Of a stretch of DNA of 41,200 bases, positions 21,608 through 29,457 are shown piece after piece. Source of the stretch: Mycobacterium sp. (GTDB lineage Bacteria; Actinomycetota; Actinomycetes; Mycobacteriales; Mycobacteriaceae); the NCBI GenBank assembly GCA_018882965.1, contig VEQY01000026.1, positions 1 through 41,200 on the forward strand. Reading direction: 5' to 3'. Position 1 is the first letter of the stretch, and each line of letters begins with the position of its first letter. Made by a program: the position numbers and the translations under genes. The notes under the pieces are model-generated. The model made no database searches, was not told the origin of the DNA, and worked only from the letters and a program-made list of their open reading frames with translations.

Positions 21608-22228
21608 TCAGCTGGCGCCCGTGCGGTCGTTGCGGTGGGCCATGCCGGTGGCCAGCCGGGCGACCATGGCGGAGAAGACCGCGTCGGTGTCCACGCCGCC
21701 GCTGCCGCCCGGGCCGCCGCTGGCGTGCATCACGCCGGTCATCTCCAGCAGCACGAACCCGTGCAGCGCCGCCCAGAACTCGAGCGCGGCGTTGAACGCG
21801 TCCGGGCCGTCGAGGCCGTAGGAGGCCAGCACGGCGATCACGGGCGCGGCGGCGGCGTGGGAGGCCTCGGTGAACTCGGGGTCGTCGCCGCCCAGCGGCA
21901 TCCGGGTGAAGGCCGAGTACCGGCCCGGGTGGTGGTGGGCGTAGCTGCGGTAGGCGCTCGCCATGGCCATCACCGCATCGTCGCCGGTACGGCCCGAGCC
22001 GACGGTGCTGAGCATGGTCAGGATGTCCTCAACGACTCTCATCCGCACCGCCCGGCGCAGATCGTCGAGGCTCTCGAGGTGGTTGTAGAGCGAGGGCCCC
22101 TTGGTGCCCAACTGGGCGGCCAGCGCGTTGATCGTCAGCGCGTCCCAGCCCTCGCGGTCGAGGAAGGCCAGCGCCGCGTTGACGACCGCCTCGCGGCTGA
22201 GTTTGGGCGACTTGGCCCGGGACGTCAC
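21608..22228 (-). CDS. TetR-family transcriptional regulator
   Basis: This 206-residue regulator has an N-terminal helix-turn-helix (ALTINALAAQLGTKGPSLYNHLES) and a C-terminal domain of the type with a WxxLHGF motif (FWAALHGFVLLEMTG), common among mycobacterial TetR proteins. It matches Rv0681 by position next to rpsL. The GTG at 22228 was chosen because TAGAGT (TANNNT) lies 8 nt before it, implying a leaderless message; the frame stays open 12 codons upstream. The target genes are unknown. The divergent lipoprotein gene is the nearest candidate. Confidence 0.85.
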   Translation of the reverse strand: MTSRAKSPKLSREAVVNAALAFLDREGWDALTINALAAQLGTKGPSLYNHLESLDDLRRAVRMRVVEDILTMLSTVGSGRTGDDAVMAMASAYRSYAHHHPGRYSAFTRMPLGGDDPEFTEASHAAAAPVIAVLASYGLDGPDAFNAALEFWAALHGFVLLEMTGVMHASGGPGGSGGVDTDAVFSAMVARLATGMAHRNDRTGAS

Positions 22229-22236
22229 AGCACGCA

Positions 22237-22242
22237 ACTCTA
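22237..22242 (-). promoter_or_regulatory. Predicted -10 box (TAGAGT) of the TetR gene
   Basis: TAGAGT on the - strand ends 8 nt before GTG 22228, giving a leader of one or two bases at most. Confidence 0.45.
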
Positions 22243-22277
22243 GTGCCGGCGCGCGGGCGAACACACCCGGTCAGAAG

Positions 22278-22283
22278 TAGGCT
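22278..22283 (+). promoter_or_regulatory. Predicted -10 box (TAGGCT) of the DUF3060 lipoprotein gene
   Basis: TAGGCT fits TANNNT and ends 8 nt before ATG 22292. With the box at 22237 it forms a compact divergent, nearly leaderless promoter pair in 63 bp. Confidence 0.45.
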
Positions 22284-22291
22284 CAGCGGCG

Positions 22292-22654
22292 ATGCGACGC
22301 CTGACCGCGATCACCGCCGCCCTGGCCATCGTCCTGCTGGGCGGGTGCGGCTCGGACGACGGGCCCGCCGCGCTGCAGAACGCGGTCGGCGGCATCGACT
22401 ACGGATCGTTCGGGACGACGGCTGAGGTCGATTGCGCCGACGGCAGGTCGCTGAACGTCACCGGCTCCAACAACTCCCTGACGGTCTCCGGGCGCTGCGG
22501 GTCGGTGAGCGTCGGCGGCGCCGACAACCGGATCACCATCGAACGCATCGATGGCGCACTGGCTGTGGCCGGACTCAACAACACCATCGTCTACCGCGGC
22601 GGCGATCCGGCGATCAGCGACACCGGTCCGGGTAATCGCATCAGCAGGGGCTGA
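22292..22654 (+). CDS. DUF3060 lipoprotein
   Basis: This 120-residue protein starts with a lipoprotein signal (MRRLTAITAALAIVLLGGC, lipobox LGGC with Cys19). It continues with the short beta repeats of DUF3060: VTGSNNSLTVSGRC, VSVGGADNRITIERI and VAGLNNTIVYRGG. These repeats probably form a small beta-helix or stacked sheet on the cell surface. The function is unknown. It occupies the position of Rv0679c/Rv0680c in the M. tuberculosis order, opposite to the TetR gene as there. Its stop is 4 bp from the convergent enoyl-CoA hydratase gene. Confidence 0.8.
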   Translation: MRRLTAITAALAIVLLGGCGSDDGPAALQNAVGGIDYGSFGTTAEVDCADGRSLNVTGSNNSLTVSGRCGSVSVGGADNRITIERIDGALAVAGLNNTIVYRGGDPAISDTGPGNRISRG

Positions 22655-22658
22655 GGCG

Positions 22659-23417
22659 TCAGGCCGGGGCGCCGTGACGCCCGGCTCCGTCGGCGAAACG
22701 CCGGGCCCCGCTCACCGCCTCCGCCGAAACCCGGGCCAGACTGGTGAACTCCGCGGCCATGGCGTCCTGCTCGGAGAGTCCCCACTGCCCGATCGCCGAA
22801 AGCCGGTCAGACCGCAGACACTGCTGCGGCAGCGCGGCCAGGTCGGCGGCGAGGTCCTCGGCGGCTGCCCGGGCCTGACCCTGCGGCACCACCCGGTTGG
22901 CCAGACCGAAGGACAGCGCCTCGGCGGCGCCCACCGCACGCCCGGTCAGGATCATGTCCATCGCCCGGCTGTGCCCGATCAGCCTGGGCAACCGCACCGT
23001 GCCGCCGTCGATCAGCGGCACCCCCCAGCGCCGGCAGAACACCCCGAACACCGCGTCCTCCTCCGCCACCCGGATGTCGCACCAGAGCGCGAGTTCGAGC
23101 CCGCCGGCGACGGCATACCCGCTGACGGCGGCGATCACCGGCTTGGACAGCACCATCCGGGTGGGCCCCATCGGGCCCGGTCCGCTGCTGTGGGTCGGGT
23201 TGGTGTCCGGGGTGCCGATCGCCTTCAGATCGGCACCGGCGCAGAAGGTTCCGCCGGCGCCCCAGAGCACCGCCACCGATGCGGTGTCGTCGCGCTCAAA
23301 CGTCTCGAATGCGTCGAACAGGGCCAGCGCGGTGGGTCCGTCGACGGCGTTGCGCGCGTGCGGACGATCGAGAATGACCGTCGTCACCGGACCGCGCCTG
23401 TCGATGCGAACACTCAT
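22659..23417 (-). CDS. echA5: Enoyl-CoA hydratase/isomerase family protein (EchA5-like)
   Basis: The 252-residue crotonase-fold protein has the CoA and oxyanion segments FCAGADLKAIG and VIAAVSGYAVAGGLELALWCDIRVA. The second position has Trp-Gly-Val-Pro (RRWGVPLIDGG), where one catalytic Glu of true hydratases would be expected nearby; Glu115-like residues need alignment to judge activity. It likely hydrates or isomerises enoyl-CoA in fatty-acid breakdown. The ATG overlaps the PaaX-like stop (ATGA). Position and coupling match echA5 (Rv0675). Confidence 0.85.
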   Translation of the reverse strand: MSVRIDRRGPVTTVILDRPHARNAVDGPTALALFDAFETFERDDTASVAVLWGAGGTFCAGADLKAIGTPDTNPTHSSGPGPMGPTRMVLSKPVIAAVSGYAVAGGLELALWCDIRVAEEDAVFGVFCRRWGVPLIDGGTVRLPRLIGHSRAMDMILTGRAVGAAEALSFGLANRVVPQGQARAAAEDLAADLAALPQQCLRSDRLSAIGQWGLSEQDAMAAEFTSLARVSAEAVSGARRFADGAGRHGAPA

Positions 23418-24139
23418 CGCAGCCCTCCCGCTATCGCGGTGAGTAGCGCGGCGTCGCGCCGGGCCGACATCTCGGCGACAAAGTCTGCATATGCCGCACG
23501 GATCCGCATACCCGGCCAGTCCGCACCGAGCAGTTCGGCCGGCAGCACCGGGTCGGTGAGCAGATGGCGCACCATGGCGGCGGCGACGCCGAAACGGGCG
23601 GGCACATCCTCGGCATCCGCCATCTCCCGCAGCAGACGGTGTCCCGTTCGCGACCACGCGCTCACATCCCACAATCGGCCGGCCAACTCCGACGGGTTGT
23701 CGTCGTGGGAACGCAGCACCCGAACCCGATCGCGCATCGGACCGGGCAATTCAAGGCAGAGATTGTCGGGCCGCAGCCACACGCCCTCGCGCAGTTCGGC
23801 GAAGCGAAGATCCTGAAGCTCCTTGCGGAACGCGGCCCGCGCCGGTGCGGCGAGCCCGACCGCGGTGACCACCAGGGTGATCCACGTCCCGTCCCAGGGG
23901 CGGGTGCGCGGATCGAGGGCCTCGTCCTGCCGGCGTTGGCGGGCCAGCAGCCGATCGGAGAGCCGGTAGCCGTCTGCCGAGCGGACCAGGTCGCCCGCGG
24001 CGACCATCCGGGTCAGCGCGACACGCAGGGTGGTCTCCCGAATGCCGAAACCGTCGGTGAGGCGCAGCAGTTCGGCGGCGGTCGCCCGCGCGGGGTGGGC
24101 GCCGAGCAGCACCGACAACACCACCGAGCGGGCGGTCAT
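23414..24139 (-). CDS. PaaX-family transcriptional regulator
   Basis: The 241-residue protein has an N-terminal winged helix (AAELLRLTDGFGIRETTLRVALTRMVAAGDLVRS) with the GIRETTLRVALTRM pattern typical of PaaX-type regulators, followed by the PaaX central and C-terminal domains. PaaX represses phenylacetate genes and responds to phenylacetyl-CoA. Here it lies between acyl-CoA dehydrogenase and enoyl-CoA hydratase genes and overlaps both by ATGA, so it probably controls this operon in response to an acyl-CoA. It corresponds to Rv0674. Confidence 0.88.
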   Translation of the reverse strand: MTARSVVLSVLLGAHPARATAAELLRLTDGFGIRETTLRVALTRMVAAGDLVRSADGYRLSDRLLARQRRQDEALDPRTRPWDGTWITLVVTAVGLAAPARAAFRKELQDLRFAELREGVWLRPDNLCLELPGPMRDRVRVLRSHDDNPSELAGRLWDVSAWSRTGHRLLREMADAEDVPARFGVAAAMVRHLLTDPVLPAELLGADWPGMRIRAAYADFVAEMSARRDAALLTAIAGGLR

Positions 24140-25767
24140 CCCTTGACCACTGCGCGTTCGAGGATGGGCGCCAGATCCAACCCGGCGGGCAGGGTGCCGA
24201 ACGCACCACCCCAGTCCCCGCCGGTCATCCGGGTCGCCAGGAAGGCCTCGGTGACGGCGGGGTGTCCGTGGCGCACCAGCAGTGAGCCTTGCAGCGCCAG
24301 GCAGAGATCCTCGGCGACCGAGCGGGCGCGGTACTCGAGCGTGGCGGCATCTTTCAGGCTGGATCGCAAGCTCTCGACGTGGCGGTCCAGTCGGGCGTCG
24401 CTTTGTGCCGTCGCGCCGAGTTCGTCGAAGAGCACCTCGACGCACTCCGGCCGGGTTGCCATGGCGCGCAACGCGTCCAGGGCGCTGACGTTGCCGGAGC
24501 CCTCCCAGATCCCCATCAGCGGAGCCTCCCGGTAGAGGCGTGGCATGCCGGAGTCCTCGGCGTACCCGTTGCCGCCCAGGCATTCCATCGCCTCGGCGGC
24601 GTGCGGGGTGGCCCGCTTGCACACCCAGTACTTGGCCGCAGCCAGTCCGATACGCCGTAGCAGTGCCTCCCGCTCGTCACCCCGCACGGCGGCATCGGTG
24701 GCCCCGGCCATCCGCATGGCGACGATCGTGGCGGCCTCGGCCTCGACGGCAAGATCGGCCAGCACGTTGCGCATCAGCGGAGCGTCGAGCAGGTAGTCAC
24801 CGAAGGCCTTGCGATGCTGCACGTGATGGATGGCGTGGGTCAGGCCCTGACGCATGCTGGTCGCGCTGCCCAGCGTGCAGTCCAGGCGCGTGAGGTTGAC
24901 CATCTCGATGATCGTGGCAACGCCGCGGCCCTCCTCCCCGACCAGCCAGGCGACGGCACCGTCGTACTCGACCTCGCTGGAGGCGTTGGCATGGTTGCCG
25001 AGCTTGTTCTTCAACCGCTGCAAGAGCATCCGGTTGCGGCTGCCGTCGGGCAGCACCCGCGGCAGGAAGAAGCAACTCAGGCCACCCGGTGCCTGGGCCA
25101 GAACCAGGAACACGTCGCTCATCGCCGCCGAGGTGAACCACTTGTGGCCGGTGAGACGGTAGGTCCCGTCGGCCTCGGGGACCGCCTCGGTGGTGTTCGC
25201 GCGAACGTCGGAGCCGCCCTGCTTCTCGGTCATCGACATGCCCGCGGTGATGCCCGCCTTGGTGGCCGGAACCGTCAACTCGGGGTCGTACTCCCGGCTG
25301 GCCAGCAGCGGCTCGTAGATCGCAGCCAGTTCGGGGTTGTGCCGCAAGGCCGGCACCACGGCGTAGGTCATCGAGATCGGGCAGACGTGACCGGGCTCAG
25401 GCGTCCAGACACCCATCTTGGCCGCCCGTACGACGTGCGCGCCGGGCCGGTCGTCGGCCCACGGGGCGGCATGCAGTCCGTGGGAGACGGCGGTGCGCAT
25501 CAGCTCGTGGTAAGCGGGGTCGTACTCGATCTCATCGATCCGATGGCCGTAGCGGTCGTGGGTGTGCAGCACCGGGCGGTTGCGCTCCGCGAGGTCGCCC
25601 CAGCGCCGGGCGGTGTCGCCGCCGGCGATCGCGCCCAGCTCGGTGACCTCGTCGAGGCCCCATTCGCCACCCTCGCGGATCAGCGCCTCGATGAGCACCG
25701 GCGAGGTGGCGGGGTTGTGGTCGCGCAGCGGCGGGACCTGGTTGGTGACGGCGTGGGTGTCCGGCAT
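24136..25767 (-). CDS. fadE8: Acyl-CoA dehydrogenase FadE8 (AidB-like)
   Basis: This 543-residue acyl-CoA dehydrogenase is of the long AidB-like type. The flavin/substrate segment MSMTEKQGGSDVRANTT, the HKWFTSAAMSD segment and the C-terminal GGNGYAEDSGMPRLYREA are clear. It catalyses alpha-beta dehydrogenation of an acyl-CoA with FAD; AidB homologues also bind DNA. I chose the ATG at 25767, since the following DTHAVTNQVPPL matches the M. tuberculosis FadE8 start as I recall it. A GTG three codons upstream is possible. It is the first gene of a three-gene coupled operon. The echA4 gene that follows fadE8 in M. tuberculosis is missing. Confidence 0.92.
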   Translation of the reverse strand: MPDTHAVTNQVPPLRDHNPATSPVLIEALIREGGEWGLDEVTELGAIAGGDTARRWGDLAERNRPVLHTHDRYGHRIDEIEYDPAYHELMRTAVSHGLHAAPWADDRPGAHVVRAAKMGVWTPEPGHVCPISMTYAVVPALRHNPELAAIYEPLLASREYDPELTVPATKAGITAGMSMTEKQGGSDVRANTTEAVPEADGTYRLTGHKWFTSAAMSDVFLVLAQAPGGLSCFFLPRVLPDGSRNRMLLQRLKNKLGNHANASSEVEYDGAVAWLVGEEGRGVATIIEMVNLTRLDCTLGSATSMRQGLTHAIHHVQHRKAFGDYLLDAPLMRNVLADLAVEAEAATIVAMRMAGATDAAVRGDEREALLRRIGLAAAKYWVCKRATPHAAEAMECLGGNGYAEDSGMPRLYREAPLMGIWEGSGNVSALDALRAMATRPECVEVLFDELGATAQSDARLDRHVESLRSSLKDAATLEYRARSVAEDLCLALQGSLLVRHGHPAVTEAFLATRMTGGDWGGAFGTLPAGLDLAPILERAVVKG

Positions 25768-25776
25768 ACCCGTCAC

Positions 25777-25814
25777 TGTTACATTTTTTCCACGGACGCA
25801 CAAGATCTGTAACA
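25777..25814. promoter_or_regulatory. Inverted repeat upstream of fadE8 (possible operator)
   Basis: TGTTACA (25777-25783) and TGTAACA (25808-25814) are perfect inverted copies 24 bp apart, centred in the divergent region between fadE8 and the glycosyltransferase gene. Two sites about three helical turns apart suit a dimer pair or looping. The PaaX-like protein of the operon is the first candidate to bind them, which is inference. Confidence 0.45.
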
Positions 25815-25866
25815 TCCAGGTCGGGGTACATTCTCCATTCGTGTCCGGACTGCGGGGAGGGTTGGG

Positions 25867-27630
25867 GTGAGCCAGCCGACGATCTGTCTCAACATGATCG
25901 TGCGCAACGAGGCGCACGTCGTGCACGAGGTGCTGGATTGCGTCGCGCCCTACATCTCCTCTTGGGTCATCGTCGACACCGGGTCGGAGGACGGCACCCA
26001 GGACATCATCCGGGAGCACATGGCCAAGCTCGGGATCCCCGGTGAGCTTCACGAGCGGCCGTGGAAGAACTTCGGTCACAACCGCTCCGAGGCACTGGAT
26101 CTGGCCGCCGGCCACGCGGACTACATCTGGGTGATCGACGCCGACGACCTGGTCGTGGGAAAGCCGGACTTCAGCCAGCTTTCCGCCGACTCCTACACCG
26201 TGCGGTACGGACACCCGGAGGGCTTCACCTACTGGCGCCAGCAGATCTTCCGCAGCGGCCTGCCGTGGCGATACGTCGGGGTCGTGCATGAGTTCGTCGC
26301 CTGCGACGAGCCCTACGAGAACCAGCGACTCCAGGGCGATTACTACATCGAGTCGCGCCGTCTTGGCGGCCGCAATCTGGATCCGCAGAAGTACGCCCGC
26401 GACCGTGATCTGCTGCTGGCGGAAATGGAGCGCGACCCGAACGACTCGCGCTCAGCGTTCTACCTGGCCCAGAGTTACTTCGACCTGGGCGACTTCGCCA
26501 ATGCACGCCTGTGGTACGCGCGCCGCGCCGAGATGGGCGATTGGGAGGAGGAGGTCTACTACTCGCTCTACCGGGTGGGCGAGTCCATGGTGCAACTCGG
26601 CGAACCCTGGCCGGAGATCCAGGACGCCTATTTGCGTGCCTGGGAATTCCGGCCGACCCGGGCTGAGGCCCTGCACGCGATCGCCTGCCATTACCGCAAG
26701 GAGGGCCGTTACCAACTGGGTCACCTCTTCGCCCAGCGCGCAGCGGCCATTCCGGTACCGGACGCGGATATCCTCTTCGTTTACAGCGCGGTCAGTACAT
26801 GGTCGGCGCGCGATGAACTCGCGGTGTGCGCATCGAATCTCGGGCATCACTCGGAGGCCTTTGCGCTGTGTCGGCAGATGCTCGCTGGCCAGTGGATCTC
26901 AGTAGATGACAGGACAAGGATCGCGGTCAATCGCGACTTTTCAGTGCCGGCCAAGCTGGAAATCGCCACCGCCTACCCCGCCGCGAGAGTGCATGCGATC
27001 ACTCCCCGTCCCGACGCGGACGTCACCATCACCGTGACGTGCGGGCCGCATCTGCCCGGTGCCGAAGCGACGCTGAACTCAATCCTGAACACCTTCGCCG
27101 ACCGCAGCCGCATCGCCTTGCTGCTGGTGGACGAGGCGGAATTGTCGGAGGCCGAACGGGCCGGACTCTGCCAGCGCTACCCCTCGGCGCAGTGGCTGGA
27201 TGCTCCGTTCTCCGAGCCCGCCTCGGCCAGGCTGGGGCGCCTCGCCGAGCGGGTCAAGACCCGCTTCTGGCTGCACGTCGGCGGCGACTGGCGGTTCTTC
27301 GCCCCCGAGCGCCTGCTCAGCCGTTTGGCGGCGGTGCTGGACGCCGAGCCAAAGGTTCTGACGGTCGCGGTCAACTTCGAGGATGCCACCGCACTCACCG
27401 GCCGCAACGCCGAGGAGAAGATCGTCCGGCGCGGCATCGGAACTGGCCGCTACGTCCTGACTGACTCTGTGCCCAAGGGTCCTGCGATGTTCGACACCGA
27501 ACGGCTGGCGCGCATCGGCGGCATCGACCCGGATGTACCCGACGTGGTGGCCGATCTCACCACCCGGGCGGCAGCCGCGGGCCTGCGCAGTGCATCCCTC
27601 GACGAGGTGCTCTGCGTCCTCGGGCAGTGA
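25867..27630 (+). CDS. Family-2 glycosyltransferase with TPR segment and second GT-like domain
   Basis: The 587-residue protein starts with a GT-A domain (ICLNMIVRNEAHVV, VDTGSEDGT at 36-44, DADD at 91-94 as metal site). A helical region with TPR-like repeats follows (about 195-350, FYLAQSYFDLGDFANARLWY), then a C-terminal domain of about 200 residues (from 385) that looks like a second, degenerate glycosyltransferase fold without a clear DxD. No signal or membrane segment is seen. The likely role is transfer of a sugar to a protein or envelope glycan; the acceptor is unknown. GTG 25867 has GGGGAGG 6 nt upstream and TACATT at 25827-25832 may be the -10 box. It replaces lpqP at this place in the M. 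tuberculosis order. Confidence 0.83.
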   Translation: MSQPTICLNMIVRNEAHVVHEVLDCVAPYISSWVIVDTGSEDGTQDIIREHMAKLGIPGELHERPWKNFGHNRSEALDLAAGHADYIWVIDADDLVVGKPDFSQLSADSYTVRYGHPEGFTYWRQQIFRSGLPWRYVGVVHEFVACDEPYENQRLQGDYYIESRRLGGRNLDPQKYARDRDLLLAEMERDPNDSRSAFYLAQSYFDLGDFANARLWYARRAEMGDWEEEVYYSLYRVGESMVQLGEPWPEIQDAYLRAWEFRPTRAEALHAIACHYRKEGRYQLGHLFAQRAAAIPVPDADILFVYSAVSTWSARDELAVCASNLGHHSEAFALCRQMLAGQWISVDDRTRIAVNRDFSVPAKLEIATAYPAARVHAITPRPDADVTITVTCGPHLPGAEATLNSILNTFADRSRIALLLVDEAELSEAERAGLCQRYPSAQWLDAPFSEPASARLGRLAERVKTRFWLHVGGDWRFFAPERLLSRLAAVLDAEPKVLTVAVNFEDATALTGRNAEEKIVRRGIGTGRYVLTDSVPKGPAMFDTERLARIGGIDPDVPDVVADLTTRAAAAGLRSASLDEVLCVLGQ

Positions 27631-27635
27631 GGGAA

Positions 27636-28391
27636 TCAGGCGCTGAGGTGCTCGCGTAGGAACGCGATGTCGTCGCGACGGCCCTCATCCGCGGTCTCGC
27701 AGACCACCGGCGCGTTAGCGGCCTGCACGACGGCAACCAGTAACCCGGGATCGATGGTGCCGGCGCCGAGGTTGGCGTGGCGGTCCGCGCCGGATCCGGC
27801 CGCATCCCGGGAGTCGTTGCAGTGCACGAGATCGATACGCCCGGTGATGGTCCGAATGCGCTCCACGGCATCGATCAGCGCCTCACCTGCCGCCCAGGCG
27901 TGGCAGGTGTCCAGGCAGAACCCGATGCCGGTGTCCCCGATGCGGTCCCACAGCCGGGCGATGGTGTCGAAGTGCCGCGCCATCGCGTGGTTGCCGCCGG
28001 CGGTGTTCTCCAGGTACACCGGCACATCGGTCTGCAGCTGAGCCAGGGCCTTCACCCAGCGTTCGATACCGGCGTCCACGTCACGGTCATCGGCGTGACC
28101 ACCGTGCACGATCACCGCCGTGGCGTTGATCTCCGCCGCAGCGTCGCAGGTGTCCTGCAGGATCTTGCGGCTCGGGATCCGGATCTTGTTGTTGGCCGAG
28201 GCGAGGTTGATCAGATACGGCGCGTGCACGTACAGCGGTATCGGGGAGCGGCGCAGCAGGTCGGCATCGGGTCGCGGCGCGGGTTTGCGCCAACTCTGCG
28301 GGTCGCCGAGGAAGAACTGCACAAGGTCCGCCTCGTCGTGCAGCGCCCCCTCCAGCGGATTGTCCGAGCGAACATGCGACCCGATCAGCAC
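27636..28391 (-). CDS. nfo: Endonuclease IV (AP endonuclease)
   Basis: The 251-residue protein belongs to the Nfo/End family, which cuts DNA 5' of abasic sites in base-excision repair using three zinc ions in a TIM barrel. It has MLIGSHV at the start, the segments [19 protein letters not shown] and [11 protein letters not shown], and the C-terminal [21 protein letters not shown] and VCETADEGR, which carry the metal ligands. The GTG at 28391 has AAAGGTGAG 5 nt upstream. It matches Rv0670 (end) near rpoC. Confidence 0.95.
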   Translation of the reverse strand: MLIGSHVRSDNPLEGALHDEADLVQFFLGDPQSWRKPAPRPDADLLRRSPIPLYVHAPYLINLASANNKIRIPSRKILQDTCDAAAEINATAVIVHGGHADDRDVDAGIERWVKALAQLQTDVPVYLENTAGGNHAMARHFDTIARLWDRIGDTGIGFCLDTCHAWAAGEALIDAVERIRTITGRIDLVHCNDSRDAAGSGADRHANLGAGTIDPGLLVAVVQAANAPVVCETADEGRRDDIAFLREHLSA

Positions 28392-28406
28392 CTCACCTTT
28401 CTACCG

Positions 28407-28464
28407 CGAGCAGACGTAAACGTCCCCGACACTCCGAGGATTCGGGGACGTTTATGTCTGCTCG
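28407..28464. repeat. Palindromic element copy 1 (between the DUF559 gene and nfo)
   Basis: The arms 28407-28429 and 28442-28464 match at 22 of 23 positions and the loop is 12 bases. The core CAGACGTAAACG is shared with the copies at 29384 and 30601. The right arm supplies the last codons and TAA stop of the DUF559 gene. It can also act as a terminator between two - strand genes. Confidence 0.9.
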
Positions 28465-29333
28465 GCCTCGAGGAGGTGGGCCCGGAGCCGGCTCACGAGG
28501 CCGACGGGATGGCGGCGGACGTCGTCGACGACAAAGGTCACCACCGTCCACCCGCAGTCTGCCAGACGGGCAGCCCTGATCCTATCGCGTTTCCACTGCT
28601 GGGGACTTGCATGCCATTCCATGCTGTCGTACTCGGCGGCCACCCTGGACTTCGGCCAGGCGAAGTCGACCCGCCACAGCTGGCCGCAGTGGTCGACGAT
28701 CTCGTACTGCAACTCAGGTGGCGGCAATCCGCCGTCGTGGAACACCAACCGCGCCTCGCTCTCCATCGGGGACTCGGCCCGCGGGTCGGTGAGCTGCAGC
28801 AGGTTGCGAACCGCCACGATGCCCCGGCGGCCTCTCTGCTCGGTAATGGCCGACCTCAACTCCGTCGTCGAACACGCGCCGGAGCGCAATGCCGCATCCA
28901 GAGTCGCCAGGACACGGCGGCGGTTCACGGTGCGCGCAACCTCCACGGCCGTCCATCCCGGTGCGGTCATCAGCCGACCCTGTACTCGGCGCAAAGGAGC
29001 TCCGAGGCGCTGGTGGACCACCAGGTTCCGGTTCGGCCGGATCCGGACGCCGGGGTCCAGGACGTGCAGCCGGCTGTCCCGCTCGATATCGAACCCGTGG
29101 AACTGCGCCGCCGTGCCCATGCAGGCGACGATGGGTCGGCCGGTCGCCATCTCAAGCGCGGCCAGCCGACCGGCCGTATCCGGCGGCTCCAGGGCGTAGA
29201 TGCCGTGCCAGACGCGGACGATGGCACCGGCCTCAAGGTGTGATGCGAGCGCCTTTCGCGTGATCACTGCCAGGAGTTGACCGGTCGTCACCAGTCCCCC
29301 GTTGGCCGCGAACAATTCGTCCAGTCGCACCAT
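28452..29333 (-). CDS. AbiEi-like antitoxin/DUF559 (Vsr-type nuclease fold) protein
   Basis: The 293-residue protein has an N-terminal winged-helix start like the AbiEi antitoxin domain (LDELFAANGGLVTTGQLLAVITRKALASHLEAG). Its C-terminal DUF559 domain is related to very-short-patch repair endonucleases. The nuclease-like motif is VDFAWPKSRVAAEYDSMEWH: an Asp, then a Glu about ten residues later, with an upstream Glu in ESEARLVF. A basic segment KRDRIRAARLADCGWTVV follows. Such genes occur in many copies in actinobacterial genomes, and their role is unproven. No AbiEii-type toxin gene is adjacent. Palindromes lie on both sides and the downstream one encodes its stop. Confidence 0.8.
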   Translation of the reverse strand: MVRLDELFAANGGLVTTGQLLAVITRKALASHLEAGAIVRVWHGIYALEPPDTAGRLAALEMATGRPIVACMGTAAQFHGFDIERDSRLHVLDPGVRIRPNRNLVVHQRLGAPLRRVQGRLMTAPGWTAVEVARTVNRRRVLATLDAALRSGACSTTELRSAITEQRGRRGIVAVRNLLQLTDPRAESPMESEARLVFHDGGLPPPELQYEIVDHCGQLWRVDFAWPKSRVAAEYDSMEWHASPQQWKRDRIRAARLADCGWTVVTFVVDDVRRHPVGLVSRLRAHLLEAEQT

Positions 29334-29383
29334 GCGATGCTGGACGCAACGGCCGCCGGTGCCAATTCAGCCCTGGGGACCAC

Positions 29384-29447
29384 CCGCCCACCAGACGTAA
29401 ACGACCCCGCACGCTCGGCGTGTCGGGGTCGTTTACGTCTGCTCGCG
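29384..29447. repeat. Palindromic element copy 2 (64 bp, identical to copy 3)
   Basis: The 64 bases are identical to 30601-30664. Within them are perfect 18-bp arms (29392-29409 and 29424-29441, CAGACGTAAACGACCCCG and its complement), extended by an inner 5-bp stem with one bulged T and a TCG loop. It follows the stop of the bicupin gene by 10 bp and can serve as its terminator. Confidence 0.95.
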
Positions 29448-29457
29448 CGGAAACGTT

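Noticed and set aside
28452..29333. Complete AbiE toxin-antitoxin system
   Set aside because: No AbiEii-like nucleotidyltransferase gene lies next to it; the C-terminal half is DUF559, not the AbiEi C-terminal domain.
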